A DNA stretch of 64,000 nucleotides from Acinetobacter piscicola. Lineage in GTDB: Bacteria; Pseudomonadota; Gammaproteobacteria; Pseudomonadales; Moraxellaceae. The position numbers and the translations under genes were made by a program. Location: NCBI RefSeq assembly GCF_015218165.1, contig NZ_CP048659.1, positions 2,480,001 through 2,544,000 on the forward strand, written 5' to 3'. Of this stretch, positions 27,875-38,042 are shown one piece after another. Below the pieces are notes generated by a model, which searched no databases, had not been told where the DNA came from, and saw only the letters and a list, made by a program, of their open reading frames with translations. Each line of letters opens with the position of its first letter. The stretch's first letter is position 1.

Positions 27875-28216
27875 ATGAGAATAATCCATCATCTAATACC
27901 CAGTTTAATACTGAGTCTTTTTATGATTAGCCCCATTGTCCATGCAAAAAATACCACATGGATGGCAGGAACTCGCTATAAAGGACAAGTAACGGTCGTC
28001 ATGCAAAATCATGCAAAGCTACTATGGAAATGTAATGGCAGTGTGTGTCGTGTGACAGGTTCTTTTGGTGAGCAGTTGTCACTTGAAGCATGTCAAGGTT
28101 TGGTAAGACATACAGGACCCTTGCGATTTTATAAAAATACTCACGGTCAAATTTGGAGTTATAAATCTGCTGAATTGGCGCAGTGTAATGCAGTACACAC
28201 AAAAAAGCATCAGTAA
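27875..28216 (+). CDS. Small secreted Cys-containing protein of unknown function
   Basis: 113 aa. The signal peptide (1-24, ending VHA) predicts a mature periplasmic or secreted protein of about 89 aa. Four Cys (53, 58, 73, 104) could form two disulphides. The pattern KCNGSVCRVTGSFG...LSLEACQGL...GQIW...QCN resembles a family of small exported Acinetobacter proteins that I recall without a functional name. Its last codons overlap the left arm of the tcyP terminator. Confidence 0.7.
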   Translation: MRIIHHLIPSLILSLFMISPIVHAKNTTWMAGTRYKGQVTVVMQNHAKLLWKCNGSVCRVTGSFGEQLSLEACQGLVRHTGPLRFYKNTHGQIWSYKSAELAQCNAVHTKKHQ

Positions 28217-28237
28217 ATTTCACTCATTTACTGATGC
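28201..28237 (-). terminator. Rho-independent terminator of tcyP
   Basis: Perfect 12-bp stem GCATCAGTAAAT/ATTTACTGATGC with a 7-nt loop, followed on the minus strand by six T. It overlaps the end of the small secreted protein gene on the other strand. Confidence 0.9.
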
Positions 28238-28285
28238 TCCACGGGCTTAAATGACTTTATATTCTAGTCATTTTAACGCAAAAGT

Positions 28286-29677
28286 TTAACGATTTGATAA
28301 TTCCAAATCAGCATCATTGCTCAAAATAGCCTGATCTGTTTGCCCCATAAATTGGCTGGTGACCATACCTGCCGTCATTGAACCATTGACATTCAATGCT
28401 GTGCGTCCCATATCAATCAAAGGTTCAATTGAAATCAGTAATGCAACCAAAGTCACAGGTAAGCCCATAATAGGCAATACAATCAAAGCAGCAAATGTTG
28501 CACCACCACCTACACCCGCAACCCCAATCGAGCTTAAAGTGACGATACAAACCAGCGTCAAAATCCACACTGGATCTAAAGGATTAATCCCCACTGTTGG
28601 CGCGACCATGACCGCAAGCATAGCAGGATATAAACCTGCACACCCATTTTGACCAATCGTGGTCCCAAAAGATGCTGAAAAACTGGCAATCGACTCAGGC
28701 ACACCCAAACGTTGTGTTTGTGCTTCAATATTTAAAGGAATACTTGCTGCACTTGAACGACTGGTAAACGCAAAATTTAACACGGGTAATACTTTTTTAA
28801 AGAATCGCAGCGGATTAATTCCTGTCAAAGTTAAAATAATCGCATGGACAGCGAACATGATTGCCAATCCAAGATAGGATGCAACAAGAAATCCGCCCAG
28901 ATTAATAATATCCACCATTTTAGAGCTGGCAACGACTTTGGTAATTAAAGCAAATACGCCATAAGGAGTCAGTAACATCACCAAACGTACAAGTTTCATC
29001 ACCCATGCTTGTAAAGTATCAATGGCGGTGACAATACGTTGCCCTTTCTCAGGTGCATCTTTGATCAGCTGTATACCTGCCAAACCTAAAAAAGTCGCAA
29101 AAATCACCACACTAATAATTGAAGTCGGATGTGCACCTGTCATTTCGGCAAAAGGGTTAGTTGGAACAAAAGAAAGAATAAAATCAGGAACATTCAGATC
29201 AGTGACTTTACCGACATATTCGGCATTAATTTTGGCTAAACGTTCTGTTTCTTGTGTACCTTGTATCAAACCTGCTGCACTTAAACCAAATAAATTAGTA
29301 ACAAATACTCCCACTAATGCTGCAATAAATGTTGTAGTTAATAAAGTACCAATACTATAAATACTTATTTTTCCGAGCGATGAGGCATCATGTAATTTGA
29401 TTACCGCATTTAAAATTGAAACCAGGACCAACGGCATCACCACCATTTGTAAAAGTTTCACATAACCATTACCTACAATGTTAAACCACTGAATAGATTC
29501 AGCTAAAATCTCAGGTTGTGCGCCATAGATCCAATGTAATGCTAAGCCAAAAACGACACCTAAACACAAACCAGCAAAAACCTTTTTGGCTAAACTCCAG
29601 TCGGTTTTTCGGGTTTGTGAAAGTAAATAAATGAGAGCTAAGAATATTAAAATATTCAAAACGAGTGGATAATTCAT
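28286..29677 (-). CDS. tcyP: L-cystine:cation symporter TcyP (YdjN-like)
   Basis: 463 aa, the same length as E. coli TcyP/YdjN and closely similar throughout ([64 protein letters not shown]). A DAACS-family sodium/proton-coupled symporter that takes up cystine in E. coli. About ten membrane segments with the two re-entrant loops (Ser-rich [10 protein letters not shown] and the GTTIGQNG region). In enteric bacteria it is under CysB; no CysB site could be identified here. Confidence 0.93.
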   Translation of the reverse strand: MNYPLVLNILIFLALIYLLSQTRKTDWSLAKKVFAGLCLGVVFGLALHWIYGAQPEILAESIQWFNIVGNGYVKLLQMVVMPLVLVSILNAVIKLHDASSLGKISIYSIGTLLTTTFIAALVGVFVTNLFGLSAAGLIQGTQETERLAKINAEYVGKVTDLNVPDFILSFVPTNPFAEMTGAHPTSIISVVIFATFLGLAGIQLIKDAPEKGQRIVTAIDTLQAWVMKLVRLVMLLTPYGVFALITKVVASSKMVDIINLGGFLVASYLGLAIMFAVHAIILTLTGINPLRFFKKVLPVLNFAFTSRSSAASIPLNIEAQTQRLGVPESIASFSASFGTTIGQNGCAGLYPAMLAVMVAPTVGINPLDPVWILTLVCIVTLSSIGVAGVGGGATFAALIVLPIMGLPVTLVALLISIEPLIDMGRTALNVNGSMTAGMVTSQFMGQTDQAILSNDADLELSNR

Positions 29678-30049
29678 TTAATTTTCCAAAATTTCGTACT
29701 GCCCTATTATATTGCAATTCAGCTGTAGCCATGATTTTTTAGCACTTTTATATATAACACTGTACTTTTTATTGGCAGATGAATTATTTGCAATATCAAT
29801 ATATTCGACTATATATCTAAAAAATTGCTAAGCTTTTCTGAAAATAAAATAAATCATGCAAAAAATCTAACATAAAACTCAAACCACAATCACATTTTTC
29901 TACATTGAAAGAAATGAATATTTCACACCATTGATGCTCCGTTCATGTACAACAGAAATATCCTTTAAATAAATCATGTTTATGACTTGCCAAGTACCAC
30001 GAAGAGATTTAGGGTGAGTTTAAATATTGACCGAAAGATAAAAAATAGC
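29678..30049. other. Divergent promoter spacer, tcyP / MFS gene
   Basis: 372 bp, strongly AT-rich, no ORF that looks real. It must contain both promoters; none is convincing enough to place. Confidence 0.4.
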
Positions 30050-31237
30050 ATGGATGACACTCAAATTAGTAAAATTAAACTCAGCCTTTTCCTGTGCTTA
30101 AGTACATGCCTAGGCATCGGCTTATTTCGCTTTTCCTACACAGCCCTATTACCCTCAACGCGCGAAAGTTATGAATGGACAACAAATTTTGCCAGTATTT
30201 TGGGTAGTGCCAATTTATTCGGTTATTTGATTGGTGCATTTGTTGCGATGAAATTACCACAAAATCAAAGCATGGCAAAATATCTACGCTACGCTGCTTT
30301 TACCGGAACAATCAGTCTGTTAAGCTGTGCCTTTGCTGACTTTCCCAAGCTTTGGTATATCGTCTGGCGCACGATTTCAGGCATCAGTGGTGGTTTGCTG
30401 ATGATTCTTGCACCCAGTGTTGTTGTGCAATGTTGTGCTGCTCAAGATCGCTTAAAAATTAATTTTATTGGTTTTAGTGGTATAGGCATTGGGGTGCTGT
30501 TAGCAACTTTATTTATGCCATTTTTAGACCGCATCTCCACACAGATGGCATGGCTCATTTTATTTGCATTTGCCTTATTTATTTGCTTCATTCTTTCTTA
30601 TTTACTCAACATTTTCCAACAGCATTTAAGCCGTATTCAGAAAGTGACACAACAAGGCAGCATCATTGATGGCATGTATTTTTGCTTATTGATCGTCTAT
30701 TCATGCAGTGCTTTTGCCTATGTACCACACTCATTATTTTGGATTGATTATTTAAGGAATACATTGAGTCTTGATTTATATCATATTAATTTAAATTGGA
30801 TTTTATACGGTTCAGGTAGTGCCTTAGGTGCGGTGACAGCGTATCTCTGTGCACGAAAGTTTGGGCATTTTAGCGCTTTGAAACTTTTATATAGCGCTTA
30901 TGTGATTGCAATTATCATTGCGGTGTTCAATATTCACCCTATATTGACTTATACCTCATCATTTTTTACAGGTCTGCTGAATCCTGCGGTGGTATTTTTG
31001 ACCTCCTATACCATTATGCATTTATATGGTGGAGCATATAAAAAACTATGGAGTATGGCGACTTTATGTTTTGCATTGACGCAATTGATTGGTGGTTTAT
31101 GTTTTAGTGCTTTGCAACATTTTGGTGTGTCTTATCATCAACAATTTGTTTTGGCGGCAACAGTTTTATTATTGGGAACGGTACAGTTTTTTTTCTATAG
31201 TTCACGAACTATTTTGCCTAAATATACACAGCATTAA
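30050..31237 (+). CDS. YbfB/YjiJ family MFS transporter
   Basis: 395 aa from ATG 30050; a TTG at 29987 would add 21 residues of polar sequence before the first helix. Twelve membrane segments are predicted. The N-terminal CLGIGLFRFSYTALLP is the YbfB/YjiJ signature (GxGxxRF.Y.LLP). Members are putative exporters or uptake carriers of unknown substrate. No adjacent regulator. The ribosome-binding site is weak. Confidence 0.85.
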   Translation: MDDTQISKIKLSLFLCLSTCLGIGLFRFSYTALLPSTRESYEWTTNFASILGSANLFGYLIGAFVAMKLPQNQSMAKYLRYAAFTGTISLLSCAFADFPKLWYIVWRTISGISGGLLMILAPSVVVQCCAAQDRLKINFIGFSGIGIGVLLATLFMPFLDRISTQMAWLILFAFALFICFILSYLLNIFQQHLSRIQKVTQQGSIIDGMYFCLLIVYSCSAFAYVPHSLFWIDYLRNTLSLDLYHINLNWILYGSGSALGAVTAYLCARKFGHFSALKLLYSAYVIAIIIAVFNIHPILTYTSSFFTGLLNPAVVFLTSYTIMHLYGGAYKKLWSMATLCFALTQLIGGLCFSALQHFGVSYHQQFVLAATVLLLGTVQFFFYSSRTILPKYTQH

Positions 31238-31292
31238 GAGATTTTCTGATCCAAAAATATTTGAACTGTGTAGGAAATATTCCATCTATTTC

Positions 31293-31628
31293 CTACATAA
31301 AATCTAAATCAAGCAGTGAATTTATACGACAATTCACAAAATTTGTTTTGATGATTTGCATATGTTTCATCACACAATTCTCAAAAATACAATTTTCAAA
31401 ATGACAGTCATTAATCATCAGTGTAATCAAATGCGCACCAATAAAATGGCAATTTTTAAATTCTGACTGAGCAATAAATGCACCGCGTAAATTACTCTTC
31501 ACCCATGTAAAACCTGTTAAATTCAGCTGATTCAATCTGACTCGATGTAAATTCATCGCATTAAATTGATATTTTCCAATAAACACAGAACTTCTAAAAT
31601 TTTGTTCAAACATAAAATCATACATCAT
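31293..31628 (-). CDS. Pentapeptide-repeat-like protein
   Basis: 111 aa. Repeating pentads with a central Leu/Phe are visible (AMNLH, QLNLTG, SNLRGAFIAQSEFKNCHFIGAHL, CHFENCIFENC; key residues only), giving a short right-handed beta-helix of about four coils. No membrane segment or signal. Short pentapeptide-repeat proteins have varied roles, some protecting DNA gyrase; there is no basis for assigning that here. A strong GGGAGG site supports ATG 31628, and a second ATG follows directly. Confidence 0.75.
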   Translation of the reverse strand: MMYDFMFEQNFRSSVFIGKYQFNAMNLHRVRLNQLNLTGFTWVKSNLRGAFIAQSEFKNCHFIGAHLITLMINDCHFENCIFENCVMKHMQIIKTNFVNCRINSLLDLDFM

Positions 31629-31734
31629 TACCTCCCCTCATCGTTTTATCTCATTATTTTTAAATTACTTAGTTTTAAATCACTGAAAGACTTAATCCAA
31701 TTGATCATCTATCTCTACAAGTTCAGCGTCAATA

Positions 31735-31758
31735 AAAAGCCCGCAAATTTTGCAGGCT
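31735..31758 (-). terminator. Terminator of icd
   Basis: On the minus strand, AGCCTGCAAA pairs with TTTGCGGGCT, followed by TTTTTA. It lies 18 nt past the icd stop. Confidence 0.8.
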
Positions 31759-31776
31759 CTGTTTGCGTTCTAAATC

Positions 31777-33030
31777 TTAATCCATATGTTGTATGATCGC
31801 ATTTCCGAACTCAGAACAACGTAACAATGTAGCATTTTCCATTAAACGCTCAAAATCATAAGTCACAGTTTTCGCTGCAATTGCACCTGAAATACCCTTG
31901 ATAATCAAATCAGCAGCTTCAATCCACCCCATATCACGCAGCATCATTTCTGCAGACAAAATGATTGAACCTGGGTTCACTTTGTCCTGACCTGCATATT
32001 TTGGTGCTGTGCCGTGTGTGGCTTCATATACAGCTATTGCACCACCAATATTTGCCCCTGGTGCAATCCCGATTCCTCCCACTTCTGCAGCCAAGGCATC
32101 AGAAACATAGTCACCGTTTAAATTTAAGGTTGCAATCACTGAATAATCTGCAGGGCGCATCAGGATTTGCTGTAAAAAGGCATCGGCAATCACATCTTTA
32201 ATGACAATATCTTTACCCGTTTTAGGGTTTTTAATTTTCACCCAAGGACCACCATCGATTAGCTCTCCACCGAAACGCTCAATCGCAAGTTCATAGCCCC
32301 ACTCTTTAAATGCACCTTCGGTATATTTCATGATATTGCCTTTATGAACTAACGTCACACTCGGCTTATCATGATCAATGGCAAATTGAATGGCTTTACG
32401 CACCAAACGCTGTGTACCCTCTTTAGACACAGGCTTAATGCCAATACCGCAATTGTCCTCAAAACGGATTTTTGTAACACCCATTTCTTCTTTTAAAAAT
32501 TTAATGACTTTTTTCGCTTCAGGTGAATCAGCTTGCCATTCGATGCCTGCATAAATATCTTCTGAATTTTCACGAAAAATAACCATATCCGTCAATTCAG
32601 GATGACGTACTGGTGATGGTACACCTTTAAACCAACGTACAGGACGTACACAGACATAGAGGTCTAATTCTTGGCGCAATGCTACATTTAACGAGCGAAT
32701 TCCCCCGCCAACAGGAGTAGTCAAAGGCCCTTTGATTGAGACTACATATTCACGCAAGGCCTCAAAAGTTTCTTCTGGCATATAAGTGCCATAAATTTTA
32801 TTGGCTTTTTCACCGCAATACACTTCCATCCATTCAATGCAACGTTTACTTCCATAAGCTTTTTGTACGGCTGCATTCACCACATTTTTCATGGTTGGGG
32901 TAATATCGACGCCAATACCATCGCCTTCAATAAATGGGATAATGGGATGATTGGGAACATTTAAGGATAAATCTGCATTAACTGTAATTTTGCTGCCATC
33001 CGCAGGTACAACGATCTTTTGATAACCCAT
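31777..33030 (-). CDS. icd: NADP-dependent isocitrate dehydrogenase
   Basis: 417 aa, the size of the E. coli-type dimeric enzyme. It oxidises isocitrate to 2-oxoglutarate and CO2 in the TCA cycle. The substrate loop [13 protein letters not shown] contains Ser113, the residue phosphorylated by AceK in E. coli. The metal-binding region and the NADP-binding [11 protein letters not shown] segment are present. Acinetobacter often carries a second, monomeric IDH; none is in this window. Confidence 0.97.
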   Translation of the reverse strand: MGYQKIVVPADGSKITVNADLSLNVPNHPIIPFIEGDGIGVDITPTMKNVVNAAVQKAYGSKRCIEWMEVYCGEKANKIYGTYMPEETFEALREYVVSIKGPLTTPVGGGIRSLNVALRQELDLYVCVRPVRWFKGVPSPVRHPELTDMVIFRENSEDIYAGIEWQADSPEAKKVIKFLKEEMGVTKIRFEDNCGIGIKPVSKEGTQRLVRKAIQFAIDHDKPSVTLVHKGNIMKYTEGAFKEWGYELAIERFGGELIDGGPWVKIKNPKTGKDIVIKDVIADAFLQQILMRPADYSVIATLNLNGDYVSDALAAEVGGIGIAPGANIGGAIAVYEATHGTAPKYAGQDKVNPGSIILSAEMMLRDMGWIEAADLIIKGISGAIAAKTVTYDFERLMENATLLRCSEFGNAIIQHMD

Positions 33031-33484
33031 TGTGCAGGTGCTCCCTTTTTATAATTAGCATTTGTAAAATAAAAATAATTGCTCAGAAACGATTTGTTCC
33101 ATCTGTGTTTATTTATAACAGATTAATCGAATTTGCATACTTTTGAGATTTATATCAGGAATAACTACATTTCTCTATTGAATGAAATACATTGTTTTTA
33201 CATTGATCTCAATTCACGTCTATTTCTATGATCATTTTTATTTTAAATTCAATATCACATCAGGGTTTATAGCCCCAAATTGCTCATGTCTATTTAAGTC
33301 AAGCCTTTCTAAGAGCAAATATCTATAGAGAAATGTGCAGAGCATCAAATTTAATTCTGTTATAATCCATAACATTCTGTGGGCTTCAATTTTTCCGCAC
33401 TCCCACGCCCCTTTTTTTAAATGGGTAAGTCAACGGTTCACCTCGTTCATACCCCACGATATTTCTATTTAAACAGTTAATTTT
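33031..33484. promoter_or_regulatory. Divergent promoter region, icd / rluE
   Basis: 454 bp without a gene. On the plus strand an extended -10 TGTTATAAT ends at 33366, about 120 nt before the pseudouridine synthase start. The icd promoter should lie in 33040-33200 but no single good match stands out. Confidence 0.45.
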
Positions 33485-34273
33485 ATGAAAATTGTTATTC
33501 TCAATAAACCTTATGGGGTTCTCTCCCAATTCCGTAAAGATGAAGCCCACATGACCATGTCTGACTTCGTCCAAGATTCGACTTTGCGTTTGGCAGGTCG
33601 TTTGGACATGGACTCAGAAGGTTTGGTCTTTCTTACCGATCACGGCGGACTCAACCAATATATTACCAACCCTGCCAATAAAAAATTTAAAACCTATTTA
33701 GTTCAAGTCGATGGTGACGTGACTGATGAAGCTTTAGAGCAACTGCGTCAAGGTGTTGAACTCAAAGATGGTATGACTTTGCCTGCTAAAGCTGAAAAAG
33801 TTGAGCAACCAGCATGGTTATGGGAGCGTGATCCTCCTGTACGTTTCCGTGCCAATATTCCAACCTCTTGGATTGAAATTTCAATCTGTGAAGGTCGTAA
33901 CCGCCAAGTTCGTCGTATGACTTCGGCTGTGGGTTTTCCAACTTTGCGTTTAATTCGGACGAAAATTGGTGCGATTGATTTAGTACAAATGGCTTTACAA
34001 CCAGGGGAAACTAAAGAAATCGAACCTCTTTTATATCCTGACTTTCAAAATGTACCTGCGGAAGAACCTTATCGTTCACGTTCTTATGTGAAAAAACCGG
34101 GTGGTACAGGCGGTAAACCGATGGTTCGTAAAAATAAAGATGGCTCTGTGAAAAAGTCAGGGACAAAGCGTATTTGGCAGATGGATGAAAGTGAAAGACC
34201 AAAACGTAAAACTAATGGCACCACACGTCCAAACACTAAAGCACCACGTGGTCGGGGGCGTAACGGACGTTAA
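33485..34273 (+). CDS. rluE: RluE-type 23S rRNA pseudouridine synthase
   Basis: 262 aa. It belongs to the RsuA/RluB/E/F family without an S4 domain, like RluE, which modifies U2457 of 23S rRNA in E. coli. The catalytic Asp41 lies in GRLDMDSEGLVFLT, and RNRQVRRMTSAVGFPTLRL is the conserved late motif. The C-terminal 65 residues are a basic Lys/Arg/Gly-rich tail (KKPGGTGGKP to GRGRNGR) longer than in E. coli, probably RNA-binding. The exact target uridine is inferred. Confidence 0.85.
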   Translation: MKIVILNKPYGVLSQFRKDEAHMTMSDFVQDSTLRLAGRLDMDSEGLVFLTDHGGLNQYITNPANKKFKTYLVQVDGDVTDEALEQLRQGVELKDGMTLPAKAEKVEQPAWLWERDPPVRFRANIPTSWIEISICEGRNRQVRRMTSAVGFPTLRLIRTKIGAIDLVQMALQPGETKEIEPLLYPDFQNVPAEEPYRSRSYVKKPGGTGGKPMVRKNKDGSVKKSGTKRIWQMDESERPKRKTNGTTRPNTKAPRGRGRNGR

Positions 34274-34286
34274 TTTTTAAGCTTTT

Positions 34287-34312
34287 AAAAAGCTCACACA
34301 GTGGGCTTTTTT
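34287..34312 (+). terminator. Terminator of rluE
   Basis: AAAAAGCTCAC/GTGGGCTTTTT (one G-U pair) with a short loop and T-run. Confidence 0.8.
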
Positions 34313-34481
34313 AATTTTCTCACTCCCATAAGCCCATATTTTGATCATCATTGTAATACACCGATTTTCAATCCTCTAAATTTCAGCAGCTATTCATCTT
34401 GTCTTAGCGCTAGCAAAATGTTATTTATGATACATTATTTTATATTTAAAAATAATTAAGTATCACTAATAGGATTTTAAT

Positions 34482-34886
34482 ATGACACAGGATTTGCAAA
34501 AAAATGTTTTTGAAAATGATGCCGTGATGCAAAATTTAGGTGTTCATCTTGATCACTATGCACATAAAACAGCACAGCTTTCCTTAACCATTACGACTCA
34601 ACACACGCAAGGACATGGAACATGCCATGGTGGTATCATCTTTACGCTTGCAGATGGTGCATTTGCGGTTGCCTGTAATTCTGAAACGACTGCGGTTGGG
34701 CAACATTGTACGATTAGCTATTTAAAACCAGCAAAAGTCGGCGATACATTAACTGCAAAAGCGCTATTCAAAGCCCCTAGCGGTCGTTCTGAAATTTACG
34801 ATATTACGCTTACCAACCAACACAATGAAATTATTGCAGAATTTCGAGGTGTATCACGCATGGTCAAGAAGATTCAAAACACTTAA
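34482..34886 (+). CDS. PaaI family hotdog thioesterase
   Basis: 134 aa hotdog-fold protein. The segment GHGTCHGGIIFTLADGAFAVACNS contains the Asp of the PaaI active site (LADGAF) and the conserved HGG. Members hydrolyse aryl- or acyl-CoA thioesters, in the paa pathway hydroxyphenylacetyl-CoA. No paa genes are nearby, so the substrate is open. AGGA lies before the ATG. Confidence 0.85.
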   Translation: MTQDLQKNVFENDAVMQNLGVHLDHYAHKTAQLSLTITTQHTQGHGTCHGGIIFTLADGAFAVACNSETTAVGQHCTISYLKPAKVGDTLTAKALFKAPSGRSEIYDITLTNQHNEIIAEFRGVSRMVKKIQNT

Positions 34887-35061
34887 TATGACCAAAAGCA
34901 GATAAGACAGAACAGATCACTCAATATTGCGGTAAACCTTTGAGCTTTTTTACAGCACTCAAGTACAATAGTTTTCTGAACTTAGACGTTCCGCTTATGG
35001 TTTTCTGTATAAAAAGCTTTAGGCTATAGCACATACTATTAAATGATCAGGATCAAGGTCA

Positions 35062-35448
35062 ATGTCACAACAAGATTATGAAAATGGCTTAAAAGTTCGC
35101 ACAGAAGTCATGGGCGAAAGTTTTGTAAAACGTGCACAAGAAAATACTGTGCCTTTCACACAACCTTTACAAGATTGGATTAATGAACATGCATGGGGTT
35201 CTACTTGGCAACGTGAAGGCGTGTTACCACGTAAATATCGCTCTCTCATTACCATTGCTTTTTTAACGGCGCAAAAAAGCCCAACTGAATTAAAAGGCCA
35301 CGTGCGTGGCGCCTTAAACAATGGAGCAACTGTTGAAGAAATCCAAGAAGTTCTGTTGCATAGCCTTCCTTATTGTGGAGCACCTGCCACGCAAGAAGCT
35401 TTTCGTGCGGCACTAGAAGTAATTAATGAATACTCACAAACTAAATAG
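35062..35448 (+). CDS. Carboxymuconolactone decarboxylase family protein
   Basis: 128 aa and a single CMD domain. The overall layout (VRTEVMGESFV at the N-terminus, then WINEHAWG, LPRKYRSLITIAFLTA and LKGHVRGALNNGATVEEIQEVLLH) is that of PcaC, 4-carboxymuconolactone decarboxylase, which makes beta-ketoadipate enol-lactone. The AhpD CxxC motif is absent. No pca operon surrounds it, so a paralogue with another substrate is possible and I give no symbol. AAGG precedes the ATG. Confidence 0.8.
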   Translation: MSQQDYENGLKVRTEVMGESFVKRAQENTVPFTQPLQDWINEHAWGSTWQREGVLPRKYRSLITIAFLTAQKSPTELKGHVRGALNNGATVEEIQEVLLHSLPYCGAPATQEAFRAALEVINEYSQTK

Positions 35449-35675
35449 AATAGAAATAACAGAATAAGGCTAGTTCCAATCTAGCCTTCATAAACTATAT
35501 ATTTTAAATCTAAATTGTAGTTTTAAGCCCCCAAAATACACATCATTTAATGAGTCAATATCTTTATAGAGGGTTTCATTATCTGACTTAAAATTACTTC
35601 AGAATCGTCCAAAGGTGACTATGATCATGATCTTAATTTTTAGTCTTCAATGATCCAACTCATTCTATTAATGAT

Positions 35676-35699
35676 GCCAATCTTCGGATTGGCTTTTTT
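35676..35699 (+). terminator. Strong terminator with no adjacent gene
   Basis: GCCAATC/GATTGGC with a TTCG tetraloop and six T. It lies about 230 nt past the CMD gene stop and 48 nt before the Sel1 gene. Another hairpin without a T-run (GGCTAG/CTAGCC, near 35467-35489) comes earlier. It may end a long 3' UTR or a small RNA. Confidence 0.75.
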
Positions 35700-35747
35700 G
35701 TGGTAACCTTTTAGGCTATAACGCTCTAATGCTTTGGATTTTTGAAT

Positions 35748-36257
35748 ATGTCTGATCTCCCTATTTCAACTGAATTATATAACCGTGCAATGGCTGGCAA
35801 CCGTAATGCTCAATTTGAACTTGCTGAAATTTATATGCAAAGTGAAAAAGATGAACATGTTGAATTGGCAGAAGAATGGGCACTCAAAGCCGCACAATTG
35901 GGGCATGTTGAAGCGATGTACTGGTTGGGCGAAGGCTATGCAGTCTATGCAAAAGACATGTTAGAAGAAGATCCTGAAGAAGCGAAAGCCTACTTTGAAC
36001 ATGCACATCGTTGGTTAGAACAAGCTGTTAAACACAATCACCCTGCTGCCATTTTTGAATTAGCCAATTTTTACCGCCGTGGTGATGTGGTAGAAAAAAA
36101 TGTGCTTAAATCCATCGAAATGCTAGAACAAGCCGCTAAACTTGGCGAAGTACAAGCCATGCGTGATCTTGTCGCCATTTATGAACATGGTTTGGGTGTG
36201 GATATTAATGAAGCAAAAGCTGATTTTTGGGCAGAAAAAGTGCAAGCTGCAGAATAA
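35748..36257 (+). CDS. Sel1-repeat protein
   Basis: 169 aa with about four Sel1-like TPR units, seen as AMAGNRNAQFELAEIYMQ, AAQLGHVEAMYWLGEGYA, AVKHNHPAAIFELANFY and AAKLGEVQAMRDLVAIYEHG. No signal peptide, so cytosolic. Such repeats mediate protein contacts; the partner is unknown. ATG 35748 is two codons after an in-frame TTG. A terminator hairpin follows. Confidence 0.85.
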   Translation: MSDLPISTELYNRAMAGNRNAQFELAEIYMQSEKDEHVELAEEWALKAAQLGHVEAMYWLGEGYAVYAKDMLEEDPEEAKAYFEHAHRWLEQAVKHNHPAAIFELANFYRRGDVVEKNVLKSIEMLEQAAKLGEVQAMRDLVAIYEHGLGVDINEAKADFWAEKVQAAE

Positions 36258-36266
36258 AGGTAATAG

Positions 36267-36296
36267 GCTCATTGAATATGTTTTTCAATGAGCTTA
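36267..36296 (+). terminator. Terminator of the Sel1 gene
   Basis: Perfect stem GCTCATTGAA/TTCAATGAGC with a 7-nt loop. The T-tract is short (TTATT). Confidence 0.65.
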
Positions 36297-36510
36297 TTCA
36301 TTCTGATCAAAAAGCTTCAAGATTAAACTGATCGCTTAATTCAAAAATATAATGAAAGACATAATTTAACAGAACGAACATTGTGATTTCAAAGAATAGA
36401 AGAAGCTATCTAATCTCAGCTTACAAAATTAGGCATTGAGATACAGCTCGATGAATAAAGCAACAAGATCACATTGGAATCAAAGCAATTTCCAAGTACA
36501 ATACGCCACA

Positions 36511-36605
36511 GTCGAGGGATGCTGCGACTTTCTTACAGGCACTAAATGTAAGATCGCTAGGCTCGACCATCGGTATTCTATTCAGATATACCAACAACGG
36601 CATCC
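36511..36605 (+). promoter_or_regulatory. S-adenosylhomocysteine (SAH) riboswitch
   Basis: All helices of the SAH riboswitch can be drawn. P1 is GTCGAG (36511-36516) with CTCGAC (36562-36567). P2 is GCGA (36524-36527) with TCGC (36554-36557), extended by TCTTACA/TGTAAGA. The pseudoknot is GGATGC (36517-36522) with GCATCC (36600-36605). The core CGAGGGATGCTGC, AGGCTCG and CAACGGC fits the family consensus. An optional stem GGTAT/ATACC lies at 36572-36592. It ends 43 nt before ahcY; in known cases SAH binding turns expression on. Confidence 0.9.
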
Positions 36606-36648
36606 GCGAACATACTGATCAATTTTTATTTTTATTAAGGAGATCGTG

Positions 36649-38031
36649 ATGAACGCGGTTAATGCTTCATTTACAGATTATAAAGTTGCCGATATTTCAC
36701 TTGCAGACTATGGTCGCAAAGAAATCAAACTTGCTGAAGCAGAAATGCCAGCTTTAATGGGTCTTCGTAAGCGTTATGCTGCTGCAAAACCACTTGCAGG
36801 TGCAAAAATTCTTGGCTGTATCCACATGACCATTCAAACTGCTGTTCTCATTGAAACACTGGTTGAATTAGGCGCAGAAGTTCGTTGGACATCTTGTAAT
36901 ATTTTCTCTACGCAAGACCACGCTGCTGCTGCAATTGCTGCTGCAGGTATTCCTGTATTTGCTTGGAAAGGCGAAACTGAAGAAGAATACGTTTGGTGTT
37001 TAGAACAACAAATTAATGTCAACGGCACACCTTGGGATGCCAACATGATTTTGGACGATGGCGGTGACTTAACTGCGCTTGTTCATGAAAAATATCCTGA
37101 AGTGATTGCTAGAATCCACGGTATTACCGAAGAAACAACAACAGGTGTTCAACGTCTGTATGAAATGCACCGCGATGGTACTTTAAAAGTTCCTGCGATC
37201 AACGTAAATGACTCTGTGACTAAATCTAAAAATGACAATAAATACGGTTGCCGCCACTCATTGAACGATGCAATCAAACGTGGTACAGATATGCTTTTAT
37301 CTGGTCGTCGTGCGCTTGTCATCGGTTATGGTGACGTGGGTAAAGGTTCTGCACAATCTCTTCGTCAAGAAGGCATGATTGTACGTGTCACTGAAGTTGA
37401 CCCTATCTGTGCAATGCAAGCATGCATGGACGGCTACGAAGTTGTTGCTCCGTACAAAAACGGCGTACAAACTGGCAAGAAAGAAGACATCAACTTAGAT
37501 CTTCTTCAAAACACTGACCTGATCGTCACAACAACGGGTAACTACCACGTATGTGACGCTGCGATGTTAGACAGCTTAAAAGCGGGTGCAGTTGTGTGTA
37601 ACATCGGTCACTTCGACACTGAAATCGACACAAACTACTTACGTGGTTACAAATGGGTTGAAGTCAAACCTCAAGTTCACCAAGTGTATCGTTCAGAAAA
37701 CGAAAACGATTATTTAATCCTTCTTTCAGAAGGCCGTTTGGTCAACCTTGGTAACGCAACAGGTCACCCATCACGTGTAATGGACGGTTCTTTTGCGAAC
37801 CAAGTACTCGGTCAAATGCACTTATTTGCTGAAAAATTTGCTGATCTTCCTGAAGACCAAAAAGCGGCAAAAATCCGCGTAGAACTTATTCCTAAAAAAT
37901 TAGATGAAGAAGTTGCTGCGGCAATGGTTGCAGGTTTTGGTGGTGTATTAACAACATTAACTCAAGAGCAAGCAGATTACTTGGGTGTTGCTGTTGAAGG
38001 TCCATTTAAATCTGAAGCTTATAAATACTAA
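36649..38031 (+). CDS. ahcY: Adenosylhomocysteinase (SAH hydrolase)
   Basis: Splits S-adenosylhomocysteine to adenosine and homocysteine, removing the product inhibitor of methyltransferases. 460 aa from ATG 36649, which follows AAGGAG; a GTG directly before it is in frame but less likely. NAD-binding motif [15 protein letters not shown], substrate-binding [19 protein letters not shown] (catalytic Lys) and C-terminal FKSEAYKY, whose Lys-Tyr reaches the partner subunit's NAD. Controlled by the upstream SAH riboswitch and followed by metF, so a methyl-cycle unit. Confidence 0.97.
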   Translation: MNAVNASFTDYKVADISLADYGRKEIKLAEAEMPALMGLRKRYAAAKPLAGAKILGCIHMTIQTAVLIETLVELGAEVRWTSCNIFSTQDHAAAAIAAAGIPVFAWKGETEEEYVWCLEQQINVNGTPWDANMILDDGGDLTALVHEKYPEVIARIHGITEETTTGVQRLYEMHRDGTLKVPAINVNDSVTKSKNDNKYGCRHSLNDAIKRGTDMLLSGRRALVIGYGDVGKGSAQSLRQEGMIVRVTEVDPICAMQACMDGYEVVAPYKNGVQTGKKEDINLDLLQNTDLIVTTTGNYHVCDAAMLDSLKAGAVVCNIGHFDTEIDTNYLRGYKWVEVKPQVHQVYRSENENDYLILLSEGRLVNLGNATGHPSRVMDGSFANQVLGQMHLFAEKFADLPEDQKAAKIRVELIPKKLDEEVAAAMVAGFGGVLTTLTQEQADYLGVAVEGPFKSEAYKY

Positions 38032-38042
38032 GTTTTATAAAT

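Noticed and set aside
29022..29360. 112-codon plus-strand frame antisense to tcyP
   Set aside because: Antisense shadow of a conserved membrane transporter.
35062..35448. Calling this gene pcaC
   Set aside because: The domain fits, but no other pca gene is near and the family has many paralogues, so the symbol is not supported.
36436..36618. 60-codon plus-strand frame upstream of ahcY
   Set aside because: It lies across the SAH riboswitch; the RNA structure explains the sequence and the peptide is basic and unlike a protein.
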